Below, one piece after another: positions 7,709-16,143 of a stretch of DNA of 17,147 nt. Numbering within the stretch: position 1 is the first letter of the stretch; each line of letters starts with the position of its first letter. Origin of the DNA: an uncultured Paracoccaceae bacterium (GTDB lineage: Bacteria; Pseudomonadota; Alphaproteobacteria; Rhodobacterales; Rhodobacteraceae); assembly GCA_937907485.1 (NCBI GenBank), contig CALESR010000214.1:1-17147 (forward strand). Reading direction: 5' to 3'. The notes beneath the pieces were generated by a model. The model made no database searches, had not been told where the DNA came from, and saw nothing but the letters and a program-made list of their open reading frames with translations. The translations under genes were made by a program, and so were the position numbers.

Positions 7709-8704
7709 TCAGTCGACCGAAATCGGGCAGGTGTTGTCCGACATGTAGTCATGCACCGCGGTGGTGCCGCCGACGATCGCCGCTTCGGCAGCGGCCAGCG
7801 CGTCGCGCATTTCCTGCGTGATGAGCGCATCGTTGTGCTCATCAAGAGCCCAGCCCACGCCACCGGCAGCCAGATCCATCACATGGATCCCGGTTTCCAT
7901 CTCGGCGCCCTCGGTAAAGGCGGCCTCGACGGCGTTGTCGACGCGTTTCAGCATCGAGGTCAGCACCGAACCGGGGTGCAGGTGGTTCTGGTTGCTGTCC
8001 ACGCCGATCGACAGGATGCCCGAGTCAGCAGCCGTCTGCAGCACGCCAACGCCGGTGCCGCCTGCCGCGGCATAGACCACGTCCGCGCCCTGGCTGATCT
8101 GCGCCGCGGTGATTTCGCCGCCGCGCACCGGGTCGTTCCACGCCGCCGGAGTGGTGCCGGTGTAGTTGACGATCACGGTCGCATCCGGGTTCACCGCGCG
8201 CACGCCCTGGGCATAGCCGCAGGCAAAACGACGGATCAGCGGAATGTCCATGCCGCCGACAAAGCCGACGGTGTTGGTCTGCGAGGCCATCGCAGCCGCC
8301 ATGCCGACCAGATACGAGCCCTCGTGCTCGGTAAAGACGATCGAGCGCACGTTGGGCAGGTCCACCACGCCGTCGATGATGGCAAAGGTGGTGTCGGGAT
8401 AGTCAGGCGCGACCTGCTCGAGCACCGACATGAAGGCAAAGCCGGTCATGACGATCGGGTTCGAGCCCGATTCGGCGAGGCGGCGCAGGGCCTGCTCGCG
8501 CTGGGCCTCGGACTGCATCTCGATGTCGCGATAGGTGCCGCCGGTGGCCTGCGACCAACGCTCGGCGCCACCAAAGGCGGCTTCGTTGAACGATTTGTCG
8601 AATTTGCCGCCGAGGTCATAGATGATCGCCGGATCAGCCCAGGCAGCACCGGCCAACAGCGCCGTGACAGCGGTTGCGCCAAGAAGGGTGCGGGTCAGTT
8701 TCAT
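7709..8704 (-). CDS. BMP family (PnrA-like) substrate-binding protein of the ABC importer
   Basis: A 331-residue periplasmic binding protein and first gene of the four-gene ABC operon. The signal peptide covers about residues 1-23 (KLTR start, alanine/leucine core, AWA before DP). There is no lipobox cysteine, so it is a soluble periplasmic protein, unlike the lipoprotein members of Gram-positive bacteria and spirochetes. The mature protein shows family blocks: GGKFDKSFNEAAF near residue 32, VGFVGGMDIPLIRRFACGY near 145, and IGVDSNQNHLHPG near 235, the ligand-pocket region. Relatives bind purine nucleosides or, in alphaproteobacteria, often sit with purine-catabolism genes. The start has a GGGAG ribosome site about 9 bases away. 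A candidate operator lies about 120 bases upstream. Confidence 0.93.
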   Translation of the reverse strand: MKLTRTLLGATAVTALLAGAAWADPAIIYDLGGKFDKSFNEAAFGGAERWSQATGGTYRDIEMQSEAQREQALRRLAESGSNPIVMTGFAFMSVLEQVAPDYPDTTFAIIDGVVDLPNVRSIVFTEHEGSYLVGMAAAMASQTNTVGFVGGMDIPLIRRFACGYAQGVRAVNPDATVIVNYTGTTPAAWNDPVRGGEITAAQISQGADVVYAAAGGTGVGVLQTAADSGILSIGVDSNQNHLHPGSVLTSMLKRVDNAVEAAFTEGAEMETGIHVMDLAAGGVGWALDEHNDALITQEMRDALAAAEAAIVGGTTAVHDYMSDNTCPISVD

Positions 8705-8823
8705 TTTTTGGTTCTCCCAGTTGGGTCGTCATTGGCCGCCGGTGGATACCCGGTCTGCGTCCGAGCCGAAGCATCGGTCCCCTGTCAGTAAGGTGCAGGC
8801 GCGAGAAATCCGTCAAGCAATTT

Positions 8824-8839
8824 TTTACCAAACGGACAA
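8824..8839. promoter_or_regulatory. RutR-like (TetR-type) operator candidate upstream of the BMP operon
   Basis: TTTACCAAACGGACAA matches 11 of the 14 fixed positions of the RutR palindrome TTGACCAnnTGGTCAA. On the minus strand it lies 7 bases upstream of a TTGACG box (8811-8816) that could be a -35 element; the -10 (CTTACT, 18 bases on) is weak. RutR is a TetR-family repressor that senses uracil/thymine and controls pyrimidine and purine genes, so a site before a nucleobase/nucleoside importer is plausible. It is a single site read by eye; no repressor gene is in the window. Confidence 0.4.
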
Positions 8840-8873
8840 GAGAAGGGAATCGTCTGGCCCCGGCAAGTTATTC

Positions 8874-9293
8874 TCAGTCGAGCGACTTGCAAAGGATCAA
8901 TGCGGCGACGGTTGAGCCATCGGGCAAGCGATAATAGCCGGGCCGCCGCCCGGCCTGCGCCCAGCCGCATGCCGCATACAGGCCACGGGCCGCGGTATTG
9001 TCCTCGGCCACCTCCAGAAAGGCCGTCCTAGCGCCGCGCGCGCGGGCCTCGGCGTCGAACTCGGCCAGCCGGGCGCGCGCCAGCCCGGCACGGCGGGCCT
9101 CGGGCGCGGTGGCGAGGGTCAGCAACTCGGCCTCATCCGCAATCGCGCGGCCCAGCACAAAGGCCCGGCCCGCCGGATCGGCACGCAGAAAGCTGTGCGG
9201 GCTGGCGAGCAGGCTGGCAAAACTGGCCGCGCCCCAGGGCGGCGGTGCGACAAAAGCCCGCGCATGCAGGGCGGCGAGGGCCGCGGGCGTCAT
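8874..9293 (-). CDS. rimI: Ribosomal-protein-alanine N-acetyltransferase-like GNAT protein
   Basis: A 139-residue GNAT acetyltransferase. EARRAGLARARL (about 65-76) is the acetyl-CoA pyrophosphate loop (R/Q-x-x-G-x-A). FLEVAEDNTAARGLYAACGW (92-111) contains the conserved N99 and LY residues typical of RimI, and GYYRLPDGS follows as in other members. RimI acetylates the N-terminal alanine of ribosomal protein S18 in E. coli; the assignment here rests on the motifs and on its place right after tsaB, a conserved association. Its ATG overlaps the tsaB stop by 4 bases (ATGA). No terminator is visible after the stop, so read-through toward the BMP operon cannot be excluded. Confidence 0.85.
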   Translation of the reverse strand: MTPAALAALHARAFVAPPPWGAASFASLLASPHSFLRADPAGRAFVLGRAIADEAELLTLATAPEARRAGLARARLAEFDAEARARGARTAFLEVAEDNTAARGLYAACGWAQAGRRPGYYRLPDGSTVAALILCKSLD

Positions 9294-9865
9294 CCGATCA
9301 ACGCCGGGGGCGCCTCGGACGGCGGCGCCGCATCGGCCTCGCGCAGATAGAGCGGGGCGGGGCGCGGCTGCGGGCTGTGGCGCCGCGCCTCGGCGATCCG
9401 CGCGATGGCGACGGCCAGCGGATGCGCGGGCGGCGTCAGCCCCTCGCCGATGCCCTGTGCCGGGGTCGCGCCCAGCACCGGCACGCCGCCCGGCTCCAGC
9501 ACCCAGACCTGCCCACGCAGCGCGGGCACCACCACCGGCAGCGCCGGGCCGTCCAGTGCCAGCGCCTCGAACCGGCTGACGCCAATCGCCGGGATGCCGA
9601 GGCCCAGCGCCAGGCCGCGCGCGGCGGCCGTGGTGATGCGAATGCCGGTGAAATTGCCGGGGCCGGTGCCCGCGCCAATCGCGGCCAGATCGCCCCAGCC
9701 CAGCCCGGCCCCGGCCAGCAGGGCCTGCAAGGCGGGCATCAGCGCCTCGCCCTGCCCCTTGTCGCGCGCCTCATGGTGCTGCGCCAGCACCCGCCCGCCG
9801 CGCACCAGCGCCGCCGCGATCCAGCCGCCCGAGGTATCGAACCCCAGAACGGTGTCAGACGGCAA
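9290..9865 (-). CDS. tsaB: tRNA threonylcarbamoyladenosine biosynthesis protein TsaB
   Basis: A 191-residue ASKHA-fold protein. LGFDTSGGWIAAAL at the N-terminus, GTGPGNFTGIR (66-76) and the ending LYLREADAAPP are the family's conserved blocks. TsaB is the non-catalytic partner that forms a complex with TsaD and TsaE for the t6A modification at position 37 of ANN-decoding tRNAs. It is shorter than the E. coli protein (231 residues), mostly in the C-terminal half, as is usual in this lineage. The start is a TTG at 9865; no ATG or GTG lies near enough to keep the N-terminal block, and GAGGT at 9874-9878 is correctly placed. The first 11 bases overlap the 3' end of the nfu gene in another frame. 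Confidence 0.92.
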   Translation of the reverse strand: MPSDTVLGFDTSGGWIAAALVRGGRVLAQHHEARDKGQGEALMPALQALLAGAGLGWGDLAAIGAGTGPGNFTGIRITTAAARGLALGLGIPAIGVSRFEALALDGPALPVVVPALRGQVWVLEPGGVPVLGATPAQGIGEGLTPPAHPLAVAIARIAEARRHSPQPRPAPLYLREADAAPPSEAPPALIG

Positions 9866-10412
9866 CCTGACGCACCTCGGTAACCTCGGGAATATAATGG
9901 CGCAGCAGGTTCTCGATCCCCATTTTCAGCGTCATCGTGCTCGACGGGCAGCCGGCGCAGGCGCCCTTCATGTGCAGATAGACCACGCCGCGGTCAAAGC
10001 CGTGAAAGGTGATGTCGCCGCCGTCCTGCGCCACGGCCGGGCGCACGCGGGTGTCGAGCAATTCCTTGATCTGGTCGATCACCACGCCGTCGGGGCCGTC
10101 CTGCGTGGCATGGCCCGAGTCGGCCTCGCCTTCAAGAGCGGGGCGGCCGGATTGCACATGCTCCAGAATTGCGCCCAGAATCGAGGGTTTGACATGCGCC
10201 CAGTCGGTGCCCTCGGCCTTGGTCACGGTGATGAAGTCGGCGCCGAGGAACACCGCCGTCACGCCCGGCACGGCAAAGATCGCCCGCGCCAGCGGCGAGG
10301 TGGCGGCGCTGGCGGGTTCGGGGAAATCGGCGGTGCCGCGGCCCAGAACCGGGGTTCCGGGCAGGAATTTCAGCGTGGCGGGGTTGGGCGTGGATTCGGT
10401 CTGGATGAACAT
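9855..10412 (-). CDS. NifU family Fe-S cluster carrier (Nfu_N + NifU domains, NFU1-like)
   Basis: A 185-residue protein. The start MFIQTESTPNPATLKF is the characteristic opening of the Nfu N-terminal domain (about 1-90). The C-terminal NifU domain (about 105-180) carries GACAGCPSS with the cluster-binding pair C152 and C155. It is predicted to carry a [4Fe-4S] cluster on a dimer and hand it to client enzymes in the cytoplasm, like mitochondrial NFU1. The ATG at 10412 has a strong GGAGG (10420-10424), 7 bases away. An earlier in-frame start near 10637 would add unrelated arginine-rich sequence running into the repeat region and is not used. It is the first gene of the nfu-tsaB-rimI run. Confidence 0.93.
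   Translation of the reverse strand: MFIQTESTPNPATLKFLPGTPVLGRGTADFPEPASAATSPLARAIFAVPGVTAVFLGADFITVTKAEGTDWAHVKPSILGAILEHVQSGRPALEGEADSGHATQDGPDGVVIDQIKELLDTRVRPAVAQDGGDITFHGFDRGVVYLHMKGACAGCPSSTMTLKMGIENLLRHYIPEVTEVRQVAV
9874..9878 (-). promoter_or_regulatory. Ribosome binding site deciding the TTG start of tsaB
   Basis: GAGGT on the minus strand, 8 bases before TTG at 9865 and inside the nfu coding sequence. It supports a TTG start, which the N-terminal LGFDTSG block also requires. Confidence 0.6.
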
Positions 10413-10433
10413 GGAACGACCTCCGTTTGGGCG

Positions 10434-10462
10434 GATATGCGACCGGCCGCGGCCCAAGTCAA
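10434..10462 (-). promoter_or_regulatory. Sigma70-type promoter of nfu-tsaB-rimI
   Basis: On the minus strand, TTGACT (10462-10457) is followed after 17 bases by CATATC (10439-10434). Spacing is ideal, and the -35 matches five of six consensus bases; the -10 is weak, as often in this order. Transcription would begin near 10427, giving a leader of about 15 bases that just contains the ribosome site. Confidence 0.5.
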
Positions 10463-10562
10463 GGAAGGGCGCCGGATGGTCAGGCCATTGGCCGAGGCCG
10501 TTCGGCCGGATCGGCCCCGCCTCGCCCGGCCCGGCGCGGCCCGGCGCGGGCTTAGGCACCCG
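10463..10562. other. Very GC-rich spacer between the nfu promoter and the repeat array
   Basis: No gene is supported. It contains clustered GGCC/CGGCC palindromic steps (about 10493-10516) and two exact adjacent copies of a 9-base word, CCGGCGCGG, starting at 10531 and 10541. With the array and the stretch after it, this makes a region of about 1.06 kb without a gene (10413-11471). Confidence 0.5.
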
Positions 10563-11275
10563 GTTGTGCCAGCGGCGCTGGTGTGCCGACTCAGTTGAGC
10601 GGGCGGCCTCGCCCAAGCCCGCGCCGTCCAACCCCACCGTCCTCCAAGGCTTCGCCTGCGGCCACTGGGGTCCGTTTCACCGGCGGCGCATCCGCCCCGG
10701 TTGTGCCAGTGGCCCCGCCCAAGCCCGCGCCGACCGGCGCCCACCTTCCTCCGCCGCTTCGCCTGCCGCCCGCAGGGGTCCGTCTCACCGGCGACTCATC
10801 CGTCCCGGCGGCGCATCCGACACAGTTGCGCCAACGACCCCGCCCATGCCCGCGCCGACCGACCCCTTCCTTCCTGCGCCGCTTCACCTGCCGCCCGCAG
10901 GGGTCCGTTTCACCGGCGGTGAGTCCAGCTCGGCGCGAATCTGCCAACCCGGTTGCGCCAGCGGCCCTGCCCATGCCCACGCCGTCCGGCTTCAAATTTC
11001 CTGCGCCGCTTCGCCTGCCGCCCGCAGGGGTCCGTTTCACCGGCGGCGAATCCGGACCGGCGCGGGTCTGCCGACTCGGTCGCGCCAGCGCACCCGCCCG
11101 CCCGTGCCAGCCCCGACCGACCCCTTCCCTTCCTGCGCCGCTTCACCTGCCGCCCGCAGGGGGCCGTCTCACCGACGGCGAGTCCGGCCCGGTTGCGCCA
11201 GCGGGCTCCCTTTGCCTGCCCCATCCGGCCCTTCCCGTCCTCCGCCACTTCGCCTGCGGCGCGCCCTGCCCGGCC
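10563..11275. repeat. Array of about 5.5 imperfect tandem repeats, period about 126 bp, non-coding
   Basis: Units start at a GTTGYGCCAGCGG-like word at 10563, 10700, 10825, 10952, 11079 (GTCGCGCC) and 11192, so the steps are 137, 125, 127, 127 and 113 bases. Each of the first five units contains a 44-base core, at 10643, 10751, 10876, 11003 and 11135. It includes CCTGCCGCCCGCAGG (5-bp stem CCTGC/GCAGG, 5-base loop) followed by GGGGTCCGTYTCACCGGCGG. The cores at 10876 and 11003 differ at one position; the first and last units are the most degraded. Between cores the units share words such as GCCCATGCCCGCGCCGACCG. Several frames stay open on both strands, but the period is not a multiple of three, so a repeat shifts frame from unit to unit; this argues against a repeat protein. 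Function unknown. Confidence 0.85.
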
Positions 11276-11471
11276 CGGCCGTATCCTGCAGTCCGCCTGC
11301 CCGGCTTGCCCCCTCAGGCCCGGTGCGGACAGGCGCGCGCCGCTCTTCTTGCCTCTCGGCACCGACCGCCTGTTCTGCCCGCAGCCCCTCGATGCCAGCA
11401 GTTCTATTTCAGGCACAGGCCGTGCGTCGCTGCGCCAGCCTCACCCCGGCCCACAGGCAGCCGCCGCTGGA
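11276..11471. other. Gene-free stretch between repeat array and PilZ gene
   Basis: About 196 bases of GC-rich sequence after the last degraded repeat unit. No recognisable protein, RNA gene, hairpin with U-tract or further repeat copy was found. Open frames across it lack ribosome sites and family-like sequence. Confidence 0.5.
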
Positions 11472-11819
11472 TCAGCCGATCGGCCGGGCGGCGCCACCCA
11501 GGCAGGCGCGGGGTGGCGCGTGGCTCGGGGCGCCGGAATGGCCGCCGGTCTTGCGAATGACCGCCATCTCGCGGATCGCGAGCGGGGTGGCAAAGCGCAG
11601 CCCGAGGGCGCCGCCGCGCGCCCAGCGCACCTCGGCCAGGCGGGGCTGGCAGCAGGGCCCGATCTCGATCCGCAGGGTGGCGCCGGGGCGCAGGTCAGGC
11701 CCGCCGGTCAGGCGCGCCCCTTCCGGGCTGACATTGGTCAGGCGCCCCTCGCAGCGGCCGCTGTCGAAATGGGCAATCACCGGGTAATCACAGGGAAACC
11801 GATAGGCGCGATACTGCAT
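11472..11819 (-). CDS. PilZ domain protein (downstream copy, degenerate arginine motif)
   Basis: A 115-residue protein with one PilZ domain (about 1-90) and a low-complexity tail (about 90-115: proline, alanine, glycine). The signature N29-x-S31-x-x-G34 (NVSPEG) is intact. The N-terminal RxxxR that grips cyclic-di-GMP is incomplete: R7 is present but the partner at position 11 is aspartate (RFPCD). GLRF at about 72-75 fits the closing beta strand. PilZ domains bind cyclic-di-GMP and alter motility, polysaccharide synthesis or adhesion through partner proteins; this copy may have lost or weakened binding (inference). A GCGAGG ribosome site precedes the ATG. It starts 15 bases after the other PilZ gene and is probably cotranscribed. 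Confidence 0.75.
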   Translation of the reverse strand: MQYRAYRFPCDYPVIAHFDSGRCEGRLTNVSPEGARLTGGPDLRPGATLRIEIGPCCQPRLAEVRWARGGALGLRFATPLAIREMAVIRKTGGHSGAPSHAPPRACLGGAARPIG

Positions 11820-11834
11820 AACCTCGCCCTCACC

Positions 11835-12122
11835 TCAATTCAACAGGCGCGCGGCGAGGATCGCGGCGATCTGCGCCTCATCAAGGGGACGGTCGAACAT
11901 CAGCCCGCAGGTGTCGTCGAAATGCCATCGCACCGCGGCCCCATGCGAGACGCCATAGCAACGGATCGTCAGCGCATCGCCGACATGGACCATGCGGTCA
12001 GGCACGCCCAGCAGCCGCGCGCCGCCCGCGGACAGGTTGCCCATCGTGGCGTCAAACGCCCCGGCGGGTGCGCGGACCTGGACGAGAACCCGCGAAGGCA
12101 GGCGTTGGGCACGTTGCAGCAT
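11835..12122 (-). CDS. PilZ domain protein (upstream copy, intact motifs)
   Basis: A 95-residue single PilZ domain. RLPSR (7-11) supplies the RxxxR arginines, and N29-x-S31-x-x-G34 (NLSAGG) the second cyclic-di-GMP motif, with normal spacing. The closing GLMF strand follows near residue 73. The start is the ATG at 12122, because AAAGGAG at 12131-12137 is an ideal ribosome site 8 bases away; the in-frame GTG at 12140 lies upstream of that site. The motifs occupy the same residue numbers as in the neighbouring PilZ gene, suggesting an old tandem duplication. Likely a cytoplasmic cyclic-di-GMP receptor; its target is unknown. It is divergent from clpB. Confidence 0.8.
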   Translation of the reverse strand: MLQRAQRLPSRVLVQVRAPAGAFDATMGNLSAGGARLLGVPDRMVHVGDALTIRCYGVSHGAAVRWHFDDTCGLMFDRPLDEAQIAAILAARLLN

Positions 12123-12130
12123 TGAGGCGA

Positions 12131-12137
12131 CTCCTTT
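12131..12137 (-). promoter_or_regulatory. Ribosome binding site deciding the start of the upstream PilZ gene
   Basis: AAAGGAG on the minus strand, 8 bases before ATG at 12122. The alternative GTG at 12140 overlaps this motif, so GTG would leave it inside the coding sequence. Confidence 0.7.
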
Positions 12138-12185
12138 CACTTTGCGCCACTGTGCCCGCAGAAGATTGCTGCCCGGTTAAGGCCA

Positions 12186-12214
12186 CTTGATCGGCAGCCC
12201 CCCACACCCCACAT
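12186..12214 (+). promoter_or_regulatory. Sigma32 (RpoH)-type heat-shock promoter of clpB
   Basis: CTTGATC (12186-12192), a 14-base spacer, then CCCCACAT (12207-12214). This matches the sigma32 consensus CTTGAAA / CCCCATNT at five of seven and six of seven fixed positions, with correct spacing, and clpB is a classical sigma32 target. Transcription would start near 12221, leaving a leader of about 73 bases. An upstream ATG at 12213 lies inside the -10 element, so it cannot be the clpB start. Confidence 0.65.
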
Positions 12215-12283
12215 GAATTCCGAGGCCCGCGAGGGGCACGCGCCGGTGGTCGGGCGTGCCGCGACAGCCGGGCGCTTTGACAT

Positions 12284-12287
12284 GGAG
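12284..12287 (+). promoter_or_regulatory. Ribosome binding site deciding the clpB start
   Basis: GGAG, 6 bases before ATG at 12294. The MNLEKFTERARGFLQ opening that follows is the conserved ClpB N-terminus. Confidence 0.7.
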
Positions 12288-12293
12288 ATGACG

Positions 12294-14909
<2,616 letters not shown>

Positions 14910-14919
14910 CGACCCAAAA

Positions 14920-14943
14920 GGGGCGCCCGTCAAACGGCGCCCC
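14920..14943 (+). terminator. Rho-independent-type terminator of clpB
   Basis: GGGGCGCC (14920-14927) pairs with GGCGCCCC (14936-14943); the stem can extend by GT/AC with one bulged C. It starts 10 bases after the clpB stop, is preceded by AAAA, and is followed by GTCTTTG, a short U-rich run. It lies between convergent clpB and the transglutaminase gene. Confidence 0.75.
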
Positions 14944-14984
14944 GTCTTTGTCGTGCCCTGATCCTCGCCCAGCCGATGCCGGCG

Positions 14985-15794
14985 TCAGTCGGCCAGCGGA
15001 TCAGTCCAGACCTGAAACCCGGTCAGGGTATTTACGCCAAAGGTCTGCGTCAGCGGCACATCCGCCGCGTCACGGCCCTGCGCGATCAGGATGCGGCCAA
15101 TGCGCGGCATATTGTTGCGCGGGTCAAAGACATGCCACTGGTTGCCCAGATAGACCTCCATCCACGCGGCGAAATCGCCGGGGCCATGCGGCAGCGGCTG
15201 GCCGATGTCGCTGATATAGCCGGTGCAATAGCGCGCCGGGATGTTCATGCAGCGGCACAGCGCGATGGCCAGATGGGTATAGTCGCGGCAGACGCCCCGC
15301 CCCTCGGCCAGGGTCTCGCTGGCCGTGCGGGTCGAACGGGCGTGCTGATAGCCAAAGGCGACATGGTGATGGGCGAAATCGCAGATCGCCTGCACCCGCG
15401 CCCAGCCAGTCGGCGTGCCACTGAACATCGCCCAGGCGCGGTCTGACAGCATGTCGGTGTCGCAATAGCGGCTGCCCAGCAGATAGACGAGGGTCTCGGA
15501 CGGCAGATCCTCGACCGCATGTTGCGCGGCCTCCGGGTGGCTGGGGTCGGGCAGGCCGCTGTCGCGCAGGATGCCGCTGGTGGACAGGGTCATCGCGCCC
15601 GCCGGGGCGACCAGACGCGAGCACCAGTTGCCGAACTGATCGCGATAGCTGCGGATCGGCACCGGTGGGTCCGAAATCAGATGGTCAGGGTGTTCAAGAT
15701 CGCCAAACCGCGAGTAATGCACGTTGAGAATGGCAATCAGCGGCGTGGGCTGCACGAAGGCATAACTCAGTCGGCAGCCGATCTGGATACGCAT
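14985..15794 (-). CDS. Transglutaminase-like cysteine protein (COG1305-type)
   Basis: The 269-residue start at 15794 (MRIQIGCRLSY) gives the usual N-terminal beta domain; the frame runs further upstream through the terminator of the cold-shock gene, which cannot be coding. The transglutaminase core has the nucleophile C169 in GRGVCRDYTHL and the acid D224 in WHVFDPRNN. The expected His of the HAW motif is replaced: the segment reads GDFAAWMEVYL, with alanine at about 209. The typical ending RDAADVPLTQTFG is present. Family members act as proteases, amidases or cross-linkers; none with certainty in this clade. No signal peptide is seen, so it is probably cytoplasmic. GAGG lies about 9 bases before the start. 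Confidence 0.85.
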   Translation of the reverse strand: MRIQIGCRLSYAFVQPTPLIAILNVHYSRFGDLEHPDHLISDPPVPIRSYRDQFGNWCSRLVAPAGAMTLSTSGILRDSGLPDPSHPEAAQHAVEDLPSETLVYLLGSRYCDTDMLSDRAWAMFSGTPTGWARVQAICDFAHHHVAFGYQHARSTRTASETLAEGRGVCRDYTHLAIALCRCMNIPARYCTGYISDIGQPLPHGPGDFAAWMEVYLGNQWHVFDPRNNMPRIGRILIAQGRDAADVPLTQTFGVNTLTGFQVWTDPLAD

Positions 15795-15848
15795 GGGGCG
15801 AAACCTCGGTAAGAACCGGCTGAGGGCGCCGCGCCCATGATGCAAGCA

Positions 15849-15877
15849 AAACGGGGGCCCCATCGGAGCCCCCGTTT
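15849..15877 (-). terminator. Rho-independent terminator of the cold-shock gene
   Basis: AAACGGGGGC (15849-15858) pairs perfectly with GCCCCCGTTT (15868-15877), a 10-bp stem with a 9-base loop. On the minus strand it is followed by TTGCTTG, so with the stem's end there is a run of TTTT. It lies 28 bases after the cold-shock gene stop. Confidence 0.8.
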
Positions 15878-15904
15878 CAAAGTGTTCAACCGTCAGGCCT
15901 GAAA

Positions 15905-16111
15905 TCAGGCGAGAGCGAGGTTGGTCGCCGATTCGCGGCCGTTGCGGTCGCTTTCCAGATCAAAGGTCACAGCCTGGCCATCGGCCAGTTGACGCAGACC
16001 GGCGCGCTCGAGCGCCGAGATGTGGACGAACACGTCCTTGGAACCATGCGCCGGGGCGATGAAACCGAAGCCTTTGGTGGCGTTGAACCATTTCACGGTG
16101 CCGTTGGCCAT
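15905..16111 (-). CDS. Cold-shock domain protein (CspA family)
   Basis: A 68-residue single cold-shock domain, the normal family length. RNP1 KGFGFI (13-18) and RNP2 VFVHIS (27-32) are intact, and TVKWFNATKGFGF is the standard opening. These proteins bind single-stranded RNA/DNA and melt secondary structure; alphaproteobacterial genomes hold several, some not cold-induced. ATG at 16111 has the strong site GAAGGAGA (16119-16126), 7 bases away. The frame is open further upstream but without family sequence. It has its own promoter candidate (16144-16171) and terminator, so it is monocistronic. The leader would be only about 26 bases, much shorter than that of E. coli cspA. Confidence 0.95.
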   Translation of the reverse strand: MANGTVKWFNATKGFGFIAPAHGSKDVFVHISALERAGLRQLADGQAVTFDLESDRNGRESATNLALA

Positions 16112-16143
16112 CGTGATGTCTCCTTCATGTGTCGCTGCCCACG

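Noticed and set aside
6320..8791. An 800-codon open frame on the plus strand opposite the ABC operon
   Set aside because: It is antisense to the ATPase and binding protein, whose motifs are unmistakable; its sequence is His/Arg/Asp-rich as expected from reverse-strand reading of GC-rich genes.
8705..8823. Purine riboswitch in the leader of the BMP operon
   Set aside because: I looked for a three-way junction with the conserved purine-aptamer core and found none; only short, imperfect inverted repeats occur.
10563..11275. CRISPR array
   Set aside because: The repeated unit is about 126 bp, the segments between cores are themselves related, spacing is irregular and no cas gene is present.
10563..11275. 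MITE or insertion sequence remnant
   Set aside because: No terminal inverted repeats, target-site duplication or transposase fragment could be seen; the copies are head-to-tail.
10009..11787. A long plus-strand proline/arginine-rich open frame spanning the repeat array
   Set aside because: It runs antisense through nfu and the PilZ gene, the repeat period shifts its frame, and no ribosome site supports it. Open frames in such GC-rich repeats are expected by chance.
12123..12140. GTG at 12140 as start of the upstream PilZ gene
   Set aside because: The GTG abuts the AAAGGAG that serves the ATG at 12122, and it has no ribosome site of its own.
12213..12293. Earlier in-frame ATG for clpB at 12213
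   Set aside because: It lies in the -10 box of the promoter candidate, has no ribosome site, and the added residues are not ClpB-like.
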